The notes under the pieces: generated by a model
The model's input: only the letters and a program-made list of their open reading frames with translations
Told to the model about the DNA's origin: nothing
The model's database searches: none
Shown: one piece after another, positions 36,974-44,576 of the stretch
Numbering within the stretch: the first letter of the stretch is position 1
How the letters are laid out: each line of letters opens with the position of its first letter
Made by a program: the position numbers and the translations under genes
Source of the DNA: Bacillus bingmayongensis
Lineage (GTDB): Bacteria > Bacillota > Bacilli > Bacillales > Bacillaceae_G
Direction: 5' to 3'
Assembly: GCF_000299035.1 (NCBI RefSeq)
Contig: NZ_AKCS01000013.1
Location: forward strand, 124,001 to 188,000
Length of the DNA: 64,000 bases

Positions 36974-37005
36974 AAAAAAGCTGACAATTATTTGTCAGCT
37001 TTTTT
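36974..37005. terminator. Bidirectional terminator between the oxidase and VanZ-RDD genes
   Basis: Perfect arms AAAAAAGCTGACAA / TTGTCAGCTTTTTT with a 4-5-base loop serve both converging genes. Confidence 0.92.
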
Positions 37006-38139
37006 GAATGTGATTGCATTTCTTGTATGGCTTATATGCTCATAAAATAATAATTTATCTCGACTAAATACATGTAATAGGACATGTATAATGAAGAGAC
37101 CATTAATTGAGAACATAAACAGTAATATAATGAGCATAGTTAATGGATTAGTCTGATTCAATATGGAACTACTAGAGAGAATATAGTTCATTCCACCTAA
37201 AACAAAATAGAACAGGCCGTAACGAATAAATAATTCTTTAATGGTAATGCGCTCATTTTTACCTTTTATGTGAATACGAAGCAACGCTTTACCAATTGTT
37301 TTTCCGTTCGTTAAATACGGAATGACGATGAAATAAATAAAGACCGCACATATGGTGAAAATAAGTTCATATAGATTGGTATAAGACTGGATACTAGAGA
37401 TGAAAATAGAATTCCCTTTATTTTTTATAACTGGTACAACAATGGATAAGAAAATCCAATCAATTTGCAGTGCGATTAGGCGGCGAATAAATCCAACAGG
37501 TTTCGTAGCTAAATCGACATGTGCATCTAATTCATTTGATTTAGGAAGGAAGTACGTGAATACCGGTGCAATGAAATAACCCACTGCTCCTCCTAGTGTA
37601 TTTAAAAATAGATCGTCGACATCAAATAAACGATACGCACAATTATATATACCGTACAATCCAGTTACTTGTGTCACTTCAAAAAATAGTGAGAGACAAA
37701 GTGAAAAGAAGATCGTTTGTAAAAAACCAAGACGGAAATAGTAACGTAAATATATGCCGAATGGAATCGTTAACAGGGCATTAAATGCGACCTGTAAAAA
37801 GGCAGATTCTTTTAATAAGTAGAAATAGGTGGTAGGCTTTGCCAATATTGCTGCTGTATGATTACTAATTTCTTGAATGAAATAAAATGGTGCAAGCTGA
37901 ACGTGCTGTGTGTTAGCTGGCTGCAAGCTACATGTATCATAAGTTTGTGGCAGCGGTAAGATGACGAGAAAATAAGCGTTTAATAGGTACAGAAGTAAAG
38001 AGTATAAAATAAATGAACGCCATTTATTTAAATAACCATATTTTCTGTAATTAAATATTAAAAATGGAATCAATAGAATCATTGCTAGAAATGGAAATAT
38101 AATAAATGCTGTTTTAATTGGAAATAAATAAGCTGTCAA
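36988..38139 (-). CDS. VanZ-RDD fusion membrane protein
   Basis: The 383-residue protein has an N-terminal VanZ-like unit (about 1-190: LPLPQTYDTCSLQP, FNALLTIPFGIYLRYYF, CLSLFFEVTQVTGLYGI, FDVDDLFLNTLGGAVGYF) and a C-terminal RDD unit (about 205-370: VGFIRRLIALQIDWIFLS, NGKTIGKALLRIHIKG). VanZ proteins can contribute to glycopeptide tolerance, but this is not a van cluster. Start: TTG 38139 lies 7 bases after AAAGGAG; an upstream ATG at 38199 lacks a site. Function is unknown. Confidence 0.85.
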   Translation of the reverse strand: MTAYLFPIKTAFIIFPFLAMILLIPFLIFNYRKYGYLNKWRSFILYSLLLYLLNAYFLVILPLPQTYDTCSLQPANTQHVQLAPFYFIQEISNHTAAILAKPTTYFYLLKESAFLQVAFNALLTIPFGIYLRYYFRLGFLQTIFFSLCLSLFFEVTQVTGLYGIYNCAYRLFDVDDLFLNTLGGAVGYFIAPVFTYFLPKSNELDAHVDLATKPVGFIRRLIALQIDWIFLSIVVPVIKNKGNSIFISSIQSYTNLYELIFTICAVFIYFIVIPYLTNGKTIGKALLRIHIKGKNERITIKELFIRYGLFYFVLGGMNYILSSSSILNQTNPLTMLIILLFMFSINGLFIIHVLLHVFSRDKLLFYEHISHTRNAITFKKADK

Positions 38140-38278
38140 AATGTGGCTCCTTTCGAAAAATTCGGGTTCTATTATAATCTTAATAAAATGTAAAAGCAAA
38201 TTTTATTTTTAGAGACCGAATAACTTCGATAGGTAAGCGTGATAAATAAGTGGTTGGTGGGGAGTAGGATAGGTAAAG

Positions 38279-38315
38279 AAGAGCCTTACTGCAATTTTGC
38301 AGAAGGCTCTTTTTA
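38279..38315. terminator. Stem-loop after the small ABM-like gene
   Basis: Arms AAGAGCCTT..TGCAA / TTGCA..AAGGCTCTT lie just past the minus-strand ABM-like gene. The T run is better on the plus strand; on the minus strand it is CTTCTTT. Confidence 0.65.
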
Positions 38316-38615
38316 GTTCGAGTATTTGGCATGGGTAGCATTTGATTTTGAAGAAAGGATATAGCTTTGGAATTGTTGCTTCCATGTCAAAGTTGTGTTT
38401 TCTTTTTTTTGAGAAATCCACTCGCGATAATCTTGTTGTGTTTTCCATAACATACGAATCATATACTCGTTCCCATATTGGGTCCGTTTCATACGGGAAA
38501 ATTCTAGATTAATAAATCCACAAGATCCAGAATTTGGGTAGTACTGCTTTAAAGAATGTATAATTTTAGTTTCATAACTAAATTTAATATGAATGAGTTT
38601 TGTAACAATAAACAT
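38313..38615 (-). CDS. Small ABM/HmoA-like protein
   Basis: The 100-residue protein resembles the antibiotic-biosynthesis-monooxygenase/IsdG fold: MFIVTKLIHIKF at the start, CGFINLEFSRMKR in the middle and IRMLWKTQQDYREWISQ, the F-x-x-W-type segment of heme monooxygenases. Heme degradation is possible, but the diagnostic Asn/His/Trp set cannot be confirmed by eye. AAAGGGGTG precedes the ATG. It is not part of an operon. An uppP scar lies upstream. Confidence 0.65.
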   Translation of the reverse strand: MFIVTKLIHIKFSYETKIIHSLKQYYPNSGSCGFINLEFSRMKRTQYGNEYMIRMLWKTQQDYREWISQKKENTTLTWKQQFQSYILSSKSNATHAKYSN

Positions 38616-38841
38616 GATTGCACCCCTTTTGTATTATTAATAAGAAATTAGAGTGAATATCCTGTCTCAGTCATAACATGTGCAATCCCTCCTGTTATTC
38701 TTACGAGGTTAGGGTATGTTTGCGATATAGATCCATCCCGTTCGTAATTGATTTAGTAATGCATGACGCGTTAAATATTATACTATTCTGAAAATTAAAA
38801 GTAAATAAAAGGAAGACGACAAATTTTTTATTTCGCTATTT

Positions 38842-38931
38842 ACGAACAGTAACACTCTTGCCTCAAAATTTAGCGAAATGAAAGAAGTTAGGTGGTGGAT
38901 GGAGCCCCGCAGATTCAAGCTTCACTTTATA
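38842..38931 (+). repeat. Structured intergenic repeat, family 2, degenerate copy
   Basis: It aligns with the copy at 44411-44555: shared CCTCAAAATT, AAAGAAGTTAGGTGG and the 3' end CCCC..CA.ATT.AAG.TTCA.TTTATA. The central part with the second and third hairpins is missing. Confidence 0.75.
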
Positions 38932-38965
38932 AAAAAGAGCGGTCCTAGTAATAGGGCCGCTCTTT
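38931..38965 (-). terminator. Terminator of the deleted uppP gene
   Basis: Arms AAAGAGCGGYCCTA / TAGGRCCGCTCTTT (one G-U pair) with a T run on the minus strand lie just after the uppP remnant stop codon. Confidence 0.85.
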
Positions 38966-38970
38966 CGTTC

Positions 38971-39051
38971 TTATAGGAAAATAGTAGTAAGTACACCCAC
39001 GATGACACGATAGAAGGAGAAATATTTTAAAATATAATAAAATTGTTCCAT
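38971..39051 (-). pseudogene. uppP: Internally deleted undecaprenyl-diphosphatase gene (uppP scar)
   Basis: A 26-codon frame reads MEQFYYILK followed by YFSFYRVIVGVLTTIFL. The first part equals the start of a B. cereus-group UppP/BacA paralogue (about 270 residues) and the second part equals its last 17 residues. About 240 codons between are gone, with both joining points containing LKY (TTAAAATAT), so the deletion occurred between short direct repeats. A TATAAT hexamer (39095-39100) and a good terminator remain on either side. Intact UppP recycles the lipid carrier for wall synthesis; this scrap cannot. The match rests on memory of the protein's two ends. Confidence 0.85.
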
Positions 39052-39214
39052 TGTTTCCGTCTTGTTATAGTTCTCTAAAAAAGATAACTTGTCTATTATA
39101 ACAAAAGAATAATTTCAAATTGATGAGAAATCAAAAAAAACAAAAATTTGTCATCAAATGTAAAGAACAATGAGAGTTAAACTATATAAATCTATTTCAA
39201 TTTTTCAATATATA

Positions 39215-39342
39215 GGTCGCTGCTACGAAGAAGAAAAAATGACCTATACTCGTTTTCTTTTTCTTTTTCAGCTGGGCAATAGAGGAAGGAATCTGCCGGT
39301 TCCTATGCATGACTGGATGCTCTCTCCCGCCTAAAAGAAAGG
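39215..39342 (+). repeat. Structured intergenic repeat, family 1, copy A
   Basis: It contains GGTCGCTGCTACGAAGAA at the left and the core ATCTGCCGGTTCCTATGCAT, then GATGCTCTCTCCCGCCTAAA. It shares this order with three other copies at 44267, 49431 and 49571. The left half is the most diverged of the four. Confidence 0.8.
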
Positions 39343-39658
39343 GATTATGTCAGTTTTTTAATTTGGATTAATATAATTTGTAGCAGGTTGTCACACACTG
39401 TTAAAAGACTAATTTTGTATTAGTAAGGTTCCTGCAAGATTTGACAATGTATTTAATGTCGTGTAATCTGTTGTTTCTAATATACTAATCTAAGCTTTTG
39501 TAAGATTTTTATGAAAAAGAGTTGTTAAAAGTTAAGAGTTTATTACATTTTATGGTTTGTTTTTCTTTTTTTGTCATGAAAAATAAAGTGTATTTAATGA
39601 GTTTGTAAACAAACTGTAAAATAAATCATGTATAACTGTATGAGAAGGGAGTCGGATT

Positions 39659-40960
39659 ATGAACTATTTTAAGCGAATCAGTAGTCTAGTATTAGCAGGA
39701 ATTATTGGTCTTTCTAGTACAGTCGCTGTAAAAGCTGAGTCAAACGACGAGAAACTGAACAACATGCAGCAGCAATTGCAGCAGAATAACAATGATATTC
39801 AGCAAAAAGAACAAGAGAAGCAAGCTGTTAATAAAGAAATACAAGGTATTGAAAGTGAACTACATAATTTAAATGATACAATTACAAAAAACAAAGAGGA
39901 ACAAGCTGCTATTCAGCGTAAAATCGATGAAACACATAAGCAAATTGAACAGAAAAAGAAAGAGATTATCGTTTTAGAAGATAAAGTACTTGCTCGTAAA
40001 GATATTATGAAAAAACGTATGGTTTCTGTTCAAAATAGCTCAAACACGAGTTTAGTAGTCGAAGTTGTAGTAGAATCAAAGAATTTTGCTGATTTCTTAC
40101 AACGTATGAACGCAGTATCCACAATTTTAGATGCGGATAAAGAGATTTTACGTCTTCAAGAACAAGATCTTCGTCAAATTGAAGAAGACAAAAAAGCAAT
40201 TGATGAAAAAGAGGCATCTTTAGAAGTAGATAAACAAAAATTAGCAAAAGCGCAAGCAAATTTACAAGAAAACTTGAAAAAACGTCAAGAAAACTTACAA
40301 GCTGTGCAGGAAAAATATAGTCAAATTGCAGGACAAATTAATTTAGCTGAACAAGAAAAAGAAAAAATTGAATCAAACATGAAAGCAGTACAAGAAACAA
40401 TTGCTCGTGAGCAAGAAGCAGCAAGATTAGCAGAAGAAGCTCGTGCAAAAGCAGAAGCTGAAGCAAAAGCTGCAAGAGAAGAAGAGGAAAGAGCAAGAGC
40501 AGAAGCTGAAGCAGAAAAAACAGCTGATTCAAAGCCAGAATCAAAACCAACTGAACCTGCTGTAAATAAACCAGAGCCGGCTCCAACTCCAGCTCCAGCT
40601 CCAAAACCAGAGTCAAAACCAGAGCCAACACCTAGTCCAAAGCCAGGACAAGGTGGGCGTGAAATTTATGTAGAAGCGACTGCTTATACAGCTGATCCAT
40701 CGGAAAATGGTTACAAACCAGGTGAACATGTGTATTCAGCAATGGGACATGATTTAACTGCAAACCCAGGAATGAAGTTAATTGCTGTAGATCCAAAAGT
40801 TATCCCGCTAGGTTCTCGTGTATATGTTGAAGGTTATGGAACGGCAATTGCAGGCGATACTGGTGGTGCGATTAAAGGCCATAGAATCGATGTATTAATG
40901 CCAGATAAAGCATCGTCTAGTGCTTGGGGTAGAAAACAAGTTCGTGTTGTAATCTTATAA
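39659..40960 (+). CDS. Secreted cell-wall protein: PcsB-like coiled coil plus 3D domain
   Basis: This is a 433-residue exported protein: signal peptide (MNYFKRISSLVLAGIIGLSS, cleavage near VKA-ES), a long Glu/Lys/Gln-rich coiled coil (about 28-290) of the PcsB/CwlO N-terminal type, a Pro-Glu-Lys linker (about 295-335, repeats of PEP/PAP/PKP), and a C-terminal 3D domain with the conserved acidic residues (ATAYTADP, AVDPKVIPLGSRVYV, AGDTGGAIKGHRIDV). 3D domains resemble lytic transglycosylases such as MltA, so a role in peptidoglycan turnover is likely. Relatives have been annotated as enterotoxin/cell-wall-binding protein; no toxin evidence is visible here. Confidence 0.9.
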   Translation: MNYFKRISSLVLAGIIGLSSTVAVKAESNDEKLNNMQQQLQQNNNDIQQKEQEKQAVNKEIQGIESELHNLNDTITKNKEEQAAIQRKIDETHKQIEQKKKEIIVLEDKVLARKDIMKKRMVSVQNSSNTSLVVEVVVESKNFADFLQRMNAVSTILDADKEILRLQEQDLRQIEEDKKAIDEKEASLEVDKQKLAKAQANLQENLKKRQENLQAVQEKYSQIAGQINLAEQEKEKIESNMKAVQETIAREQEAARLAEEARAKAEAEAKAAREEEERARAEAEAEKTADSKPESKPTEPAVNKPEPAPTPAPAPKPESKPEPTPSPKPGQGGREIYVEATAYTADPSENGYKPGEHVYSAMGHDLTANPGMKLIAVDPKVIPLGSRVYVEGYGTAIAGDTGGAIKGHRIDVLMPDKASSSAWGRKQVRVVIL

Positions 40961-40969
40961 TTTGAAGTG

Positions 40970-41006
40970 AAATCCAACTTTACACATTGTAAAGTTGGAT
41001 TTTTTT
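40970..41006 (+). terminator. Rho-independent terminator of the 3D-domain gene
   Basis: Perfect arms AATCCAACTTTACA / TGTAAAGTTGGATT are followed by a T run. Confidence 0.93.
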
Positions 41007-41077
41007 ACAAAATAAATGTTAAGTTGAGTTTACATTTTGTGAAGTATAGCATACAATAGTGGTAAGGGGTGGTAAAA

Positions 41078-41296
41078 TTGTCCATTTTTAATAGAGTGAA
41101 GGAGCTAAGAGCCCGTTTTAACTTCACGCAAAGCGTATTAGCTGAAAAAGTTGGAGTAACACGGCAAACTATTGCAGCAATTGAAAAAGGGGATTACGTT
41201 CCATCGTTGTTATTAGCACTGATGATTTGTGATGTATTTGAATTAAAGATGGAGGATGTGTTTGTTTTAAATAAGGAGGGAGAAGAGGATGAATAG
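41078..41296 (+). CDS. XRE-family small regulator (first XRE-membrane pair)
   Basis: The 72-residue protein is essentially one helix-turn-helix (NFTQSVLAEKVGVTRQTIAAIEKGDYVPSL). TTG 41078 is preferred, 5 bases after AAGGGGTGG; the GTG at 41069 overlaps that site. It overlaps the next gene by 8 bases, so a regulator and a membrane protein are made together. The same design recurs at 51336-51980. The target is unknown, and autoregulation is likely for this class. Confidence 0.85.
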   Translation: MSIFNRVKELRARFNFTQSVLAEKVGVTRQTIAAIEKGDYVPSLLLALMICDVFELKMEDVFVLNKEGEEDE

Positions 41297-41762
41297 AGTT
41301 GTTCTTTCCTATGTAATGAGTGTTGTGTGTACATGTTTAGCTGCTTGGGCATTTATTGAATTGTTTTATGCGTATATGGATTTTGCTAATATTATTAGTA
41401 CGAAGCCAGAGGGATTTGAGATAGCTATAGATGCTACACCTGTTTTTGGCTTAGTTAGTATGGCTGTAATATTTTTTATTATTTATAGAATACAAAAGAA
41501 AAAATATAAGAAATTATCTTTTTGGATGTTTCCTCTTTTATTTCCACAAGATGATGAGCGTGAGGAAATAATTACAGCAAAAGCATGTCGTACTACTTTT
41601 GTTGCGCTTTGGTATGTTATACCTATTGCAGCTGGATTGCTTATTTTATCTCCGATTGTAAACTCATATGTTCCTGCGTACCCATTATATATTGTATTTT
41701 TAATCCTGTTTATCCAAGTAACCGTATTTCATATATCACTTTATCGAAATAAAATTGCTTAA
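41289..41762 (+). CDS. Membrane protein paired with the XRE regulator (DUF2178-like)
   Basis: This 157-residue protein has two hydrophobic N-terminal segments, a cytoplasmic loop containing DDEREEIITAKACRTTF, and two further segments. The DER..I..KA pattern is typical of DUF2178/DUF3796-type membrane proteins that accompany XRE regulators. No biochemical function is known. It is translated from within the end of the regulator gene and closed by a terminator. Confidence 0.8.
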   Translation: MNRVVLSYVMSVVCTCLAAWAFIELFYAYMDFANIISTKPEGFEIAIDATPVFGLVSMAVIFFIIYRIQKKKYKKLSFWMFPLLFPQDDEREEIITAKACRTTFVALWYVIPIAAGLLILSPIVNSYVPAYPLYIVFLILFIQVTVFHISLYRNKIA

Positions 41763-41788
41763 AGACGTGCTATGTGCACGTCTTTTTT
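41761..41788 (+). terminator. Rho-independent terminator of the XRE-membrane pair
   Basis: Arms GACGTGC / GCACGTC with loop TATGT-type centre are followed by seven T. Confidence 0.88.
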
Positions 41789-41895
41789 TAGTAATAATTA
41801 ACCTGTTTTTTTAAAAGGTTAACACATGTAGAGGTAAAGGTTTACAAACGTTCTTTACGATAGAAATTGGATCTATCGAATAAAGGGAGTGGGAA

Positions 41896-41934
41896 ATGAA
41901 AAAAGCATTATTATACGGTGAGATAAGTCAATAA
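41896..41934 (+). other. 12-codon open frame with a strong ribosome-binding site upstream of srtA
   Basis: ATG at 41896 follows AAAGGGAGTGGGA and encodes only MKKALLYGEISQ. It may be a leader peptide, or the start of a gene whose remainder was deleted. I see no further support. Confidence 0.25.
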
Positions 41935-41973
41935 GTAGCTTCTTCTTTTCGTCTTAGACTTGTACATATAGTC

Positions 41974-42006
41974 ATCTTACTTTATCATCTTATATAGAAG
42001 TAAGAT
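41974..42006 (+). promoter_or_regulatory. Inverted repeat in the srtA leader
   Basis: Arms ATCTTACTT / AAGTAAGAT (9 bp, 15-base centre) lie about 25-55 bases before the srtA start. There is no T run. Role unknown. Confidence 0.4.
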
Positions 42007-42029
42007 TCTGTAAAGGAAAGGGATTATAT

Positions 42030-42665
42030 ATGAATAAGAGGAGAATATATAGTATACTAGCAGTTCTTTTATTTGTTGTAGGTGGTGTTTTAATTGGTAA
42101 ACCATTTTATTATGGATATAAGGCAGAGAAGAAGCAAACAGAAAATGTACAAGCTGTTCAGAAGATGGAATACCAAAAGCAGGATACAAAGTTTGTAGAT
42201 GCATCTAAAATTGAGCAGCCTGGTTTATCAGAGGTAGCGAATGCATCATTAGATAAAAAACAAGTAATTGGTCGTATTGAAATTCCGAGCATTTCATTAA
42301 AATTACCTGTTTTAAATGCTTCTACTGAGAAAAACTTATTATCAGGAGCAGCAACTGTAAAAGAGAAGCAAGAGATGGGAAAAGAAAATTATGCATTAGC
42401 AGGACATAACATGTCAAAAAAGGGTGTTTTGTTTAGTGATGTATCCTCGTTAAAAAAGAACGATAAAATCTATTTATATGATAGTGAAAACGAGTATGAG
42501 TACACTGTTACGAATGTGTCAGAAGTAACACCTGATAAATGGGAAGTCGTAGAAGATCACGGAAAAACGGAAGTTACACTTATTACATGTGTGTCTGTAT
42601 CAGATAACTCCAAGCGTTTTGTTGTTACAGGGGATTTTGTTCAGGCTAAGAAAATAAAAAGCTGA
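42030..42665 (+). CDS. srtA: Class A sortase
   Basis: The 211-residue transpeptidase has one N-terminal membrane anchor (about 5-25) and a sortase barrel with catalytic His in ALAGHNMSKKGVLF (about 129), Cys in TLITCVSVSDNSKRFVV (about 190) and Arg about 8 residues later. It matches the B. anthracis/B. cereus SrtA sequence pattern. It cleaves LPXTG-type signals and joins surface proteins to peptidoglycan outside the membrane. It is monocistronic, with GGAAAGGGA upstream and a shared terminator downstream. Confidence 0.95.
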   Translation: MNKRRIYSILAVLLFVVGGVLIGKPFYYGYKAEKKQTENVQAVQKMEYQKQDTKFVDASKIEQPGLSEVANASLDKKQVIGRIEIPSISLKLPVLNASTEKNLLSGAATVKEKQEMGKENYALAGHNMSKKGVLFSDVSSLKKNDKIYLYDSENEYEYTVTNVSEVTPDKWEVVEDHGKTEVTLITCVSVSDNSKRFVVTGDFVQAKKIKS

Positions 42666-42688
42666 GGGAGCAATCCCTCAGCTTTTTT
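42656..42688. terminator. Bidirectional terminator between srtA and the peptide transporter gene
   Basis: Perfect arms AAAAAGCTGAGGGA / TCCCTCAGCTTTTT with loop GCAA have T tracts on both strands. Confidence 0.93.
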
Positions 42689-44072
42689 AGTCCATCCATT
42701 TTACTAGTTTTTTAGAAAGTAATAATAAAACACATCCTAAAACAATAGCGACAGCTCCTATAACTATGAATACTTCTGAATATCCAAGTGAAGTTGTAAA
42801 GCTAGCGAGCTGACCACCTAAAATGTTGGCAATCCCTGAACTAGCTAACCAAACGCCCATTAATAATGAAGCGAGTTTTACAGGTGCAAGGGAACTGACC
42901 ATTGATAATCCAACAGGCGATAAGAACAATTCACCTAATGTATGGAAAAGGTAAGTGAAAACAATAAATAATAGGTTTGCTTGCTCTGTAATGTTGTGTT
43001 CGTCACTACCTGTTTTTAATGTAGCGATAACGAGAACCATATAACCGATTCCAAGTAAAATCATACCGAGTCCCATTTTGGTTGGGATTTTTAAGTCTCC
43101 ACGTTTTGTTGAAGCGAGCTTAGCCCATAGTGCTGAAATAACAGGGGCAAGCAAAATGATAAACAGTGGATTGACTGATTGGAACCAAGATGTTGGGATT
43201 TCCCATCCGAATACAGAACGATCAACAAACTTGTTTGTATATAATGTTAGTGAGCTACCAGCTTGTTCAAAACCAGCCCAGAAGAAGACAACGAAGCAAG
43301 TTAGAATAACGATAACTGCTGTATGTTGTTTTTCTTTTTTTGTGAGTGGTGTATTACCAGCTGTTTGTTCCCCTGATGCTGCTTGTAAATCTCTTGTTGG
43401 TTTTTTACCGATATCGCCAAGGAAGCGATTAGATAATGTTGTAAATAAAATTTGTCCGATAATCATACCGATTGAAGCGGCTAAGAATCCGTAACGGAAG
43501 CCGTAATGAACAACGCCATCTACTGTTGTTTTGAATAAATTTTCTGATAAAAACCCGCAAACGAGTGGGGCTAAAAATGAACCTACGTTAATACCCATGT
43601 AGAAAATTGTAAATGCACTATCACGTTTCGGATCGTGCTCTTCATATAATTCCCCGACAAGTGTAGAAATATTTGGTTTAAAGAAACCATTACCAATAAT
43701 AATAAGCGCGAGTCCAAGGTATAGGCCGACTTGGTTTTGCAAAGCAAAGAGTGTAAGGTTACCGATTGCCATTGTCACGCCACCTATTGTGATAGCTAAG
43801 CGTCTACCTAGAAAACGGTCAGTTAAGTATCCACCAATCATTGGAGTAAAGTAACATGCTCCAGTGTAAAAGCCATAGATAGAAAGTGCCCACCCGGGAC
43901 TAAACCCAAGACCACCGCTTACTAAAGCTGTCGTTAAGTATAATGTTAATAATCCTCGTAATCCATAGTAACTAAATCGTTCCCACATTTCTGTGAAGAA
44001 GAGTAAGTATAAACCTGAAGGATGCTTCTTGTTTCTTTGTTGTTTTTTTTCAAGTTGTATCGCTGATTCCAT
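42687..44072 (-). CDS. dtpT: POT-family proton-coupled di/tripeptide transporter
   Basis: The 461-residue, 14-TM peptide:H+ symporter has the PTR2 signatures: ERFSYYGLRGLLTLYLT in TM1 (ExxER-type segment), GGYLTDRFLGRRLAI after TM2 and FYMGINVGSFLAPLVCG in TM5. It imports di- and tripeptides such as those released by secreted proteases. CAGGAGGAAAC precedes the ATG. It is transcribed alone towards srtA. Confidence 0.93.
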   Translation of the reverse strand: MESAIQLEKKQQRNKKHPSGLYLLFFTEMWERFSYYGLRGLLTLYLTTALVSGGLGFSPGWALSIYGFYTGACYFTPMIGGYLTDRFLGRRLAITIGGVTMAIGNLTLFALQNQVGLYLGLALIIIGNGFFKPNISTLVGELYEEHDPKRDSAFTIFYMGINVGSFLAPLVCGFLSENLFKTTVDGVVHYGFRYGFLAASIGMIIGQILFTTLSNRFLGDIGKKPTRDLQAASGEQTAGNTPLTKKEKQHTAVIVILTCFVVFFWAGFEQAGSSLTLYTNKFVDRSVFGWEIPTSWFQSVNPLFIILLAPVISALWAKLASTKRGDLKIPTKMGLGMILLGIGYMVLVIATLKTGSDEHNITEQANLLFIVFTYLFHTLGELFLSPVGLSMVSSLAPVKLASLLMGVWLASSGIANILGGQLASFTTSLGYSEVFIVIGAVAIVLGCVLLLLSKKLVKWMD

Positions 44073-44266
44073 TTAAGTTTCCTCCTGACACAAACAATAA
44101 CAAAGTAAATAGTTTTGTACGTTTAATATTTTACTTTATTAACTATTAAATGTCAATAAAGGTCGATTTTTCAGAAGAAATTGGAAAACAAAGCATATAT
44201 AGAATGAAGGTTTCTTTTGTGATAGACTATGGACTATGTTTGTTCTAGCAGATAAGTGCAAGAAAA

Positions 44267-44396
44267 CCTTTCTTTTTAGGTAGGAGAGAGAATCCGCCCA
44301 CGCATAGAAGCGGTCAGGGCTTTTTTTAGCCTCATGCCAAGTAAAACCAAAGAGAGACAATGAGAGCAGATCATTTTTTGCTTTTCGTAGCCGCAA
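44267..44396 (-). repeat. Structured intergenic repeat, family 1, copy B (inverted)
   Basis: Read on the minus strand it gives GCGGCTACGAAAAGCAAAAA, GATCTGCTCTCAT, GGCATGAGGCTAAAAAAAG, CTGACCGCTTCTATGCGTGG and ATTCTCTCTCCTACCTAAAA, the same order as copies A, C and D. Confidence 0.82.
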
Positions 44397-44410
44397 TTTA
44401 TCCCGCATTA

Positions 44411-44555
44411 ACGGGCAGTAAGCTCCCCCACCTCAAAATTCAGTAAAAACAAAGAAGTTAGGTGGGGGATCAACTGCCTGTAAAAGCCCGATTGGTGAGG
44501 GCTAATAATCAGTGGGGGATGAAGAAACCCCCACTGATTAAAGTTTCAATTTATA
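44411..44555 (+). repeat. Structured intergenic repeat, family 2, complete three-hairpin copy
   Basis: Hairpin 1 is nested: GGCAGT (44414-44419) with ACTGCC (44473-44478) outside CCCCCACCT (44425-44433) with AGGTGGGGG (44460-44468). Hairpin 2 is AGCCC/GGGCT (44485-44503). Hairpin 3 is ATCAGTGGGGG/CCCCCACTGAT (44508-44538). It ends about 20 bases before the brnQ start, so it is part of, or next to, that leader. Partial copies lie at 38842 and 61940. Confidence 0.85.
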
Positions 44556-44576
44556 TAGGATGAGAAGGAGAAAGAA

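Larger units (their letters stand above)
38616..39658. other. 1-kb intergenic region with uppP scar and two repeat elements
   Basis: Contents: the leader of the ABM-like gene (TATAAT-containing promoter near 38780 on the minus strand, and a second strong AGGAGGGA site that opens only a 4-codon frame); a degenerate structured repeat (38842-38931); a terminator and a 26-codon uppP remnant; a copy of a second repeat (39215-39342); and the AT-rich promoter side of the next gene. No intact gene is seen. Confidence 0.7.
44073..44576. other. Intergenic region with two different repeat elements
   Basis: This 500-base gap between divergent dtpT and brnQ holds an inverted copy of repeat family 1 (44267-44396) and the best-preserved copy of family 2 (44411-44555), then the brnQ ribosome-binding site. 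An 89-codon open frame across the repeat on the minus strand is judged non-coding. Confidence 0.75.

Noticed and set aside
38209-38448. 79-codon minus-strand frame overlapping the ABM-like gene
   Set aside because: It spans the terminator hairpin and is out of frame with the better-supported 100-codon gene that has its own ribosome-binding site.
44139-44408. 89-codon open frame on the minus strand upstream of brnQ
   Set aside because: It runs across repeat copy B and has no ribosome-binding site; the sequence is explained by the structured repeat.
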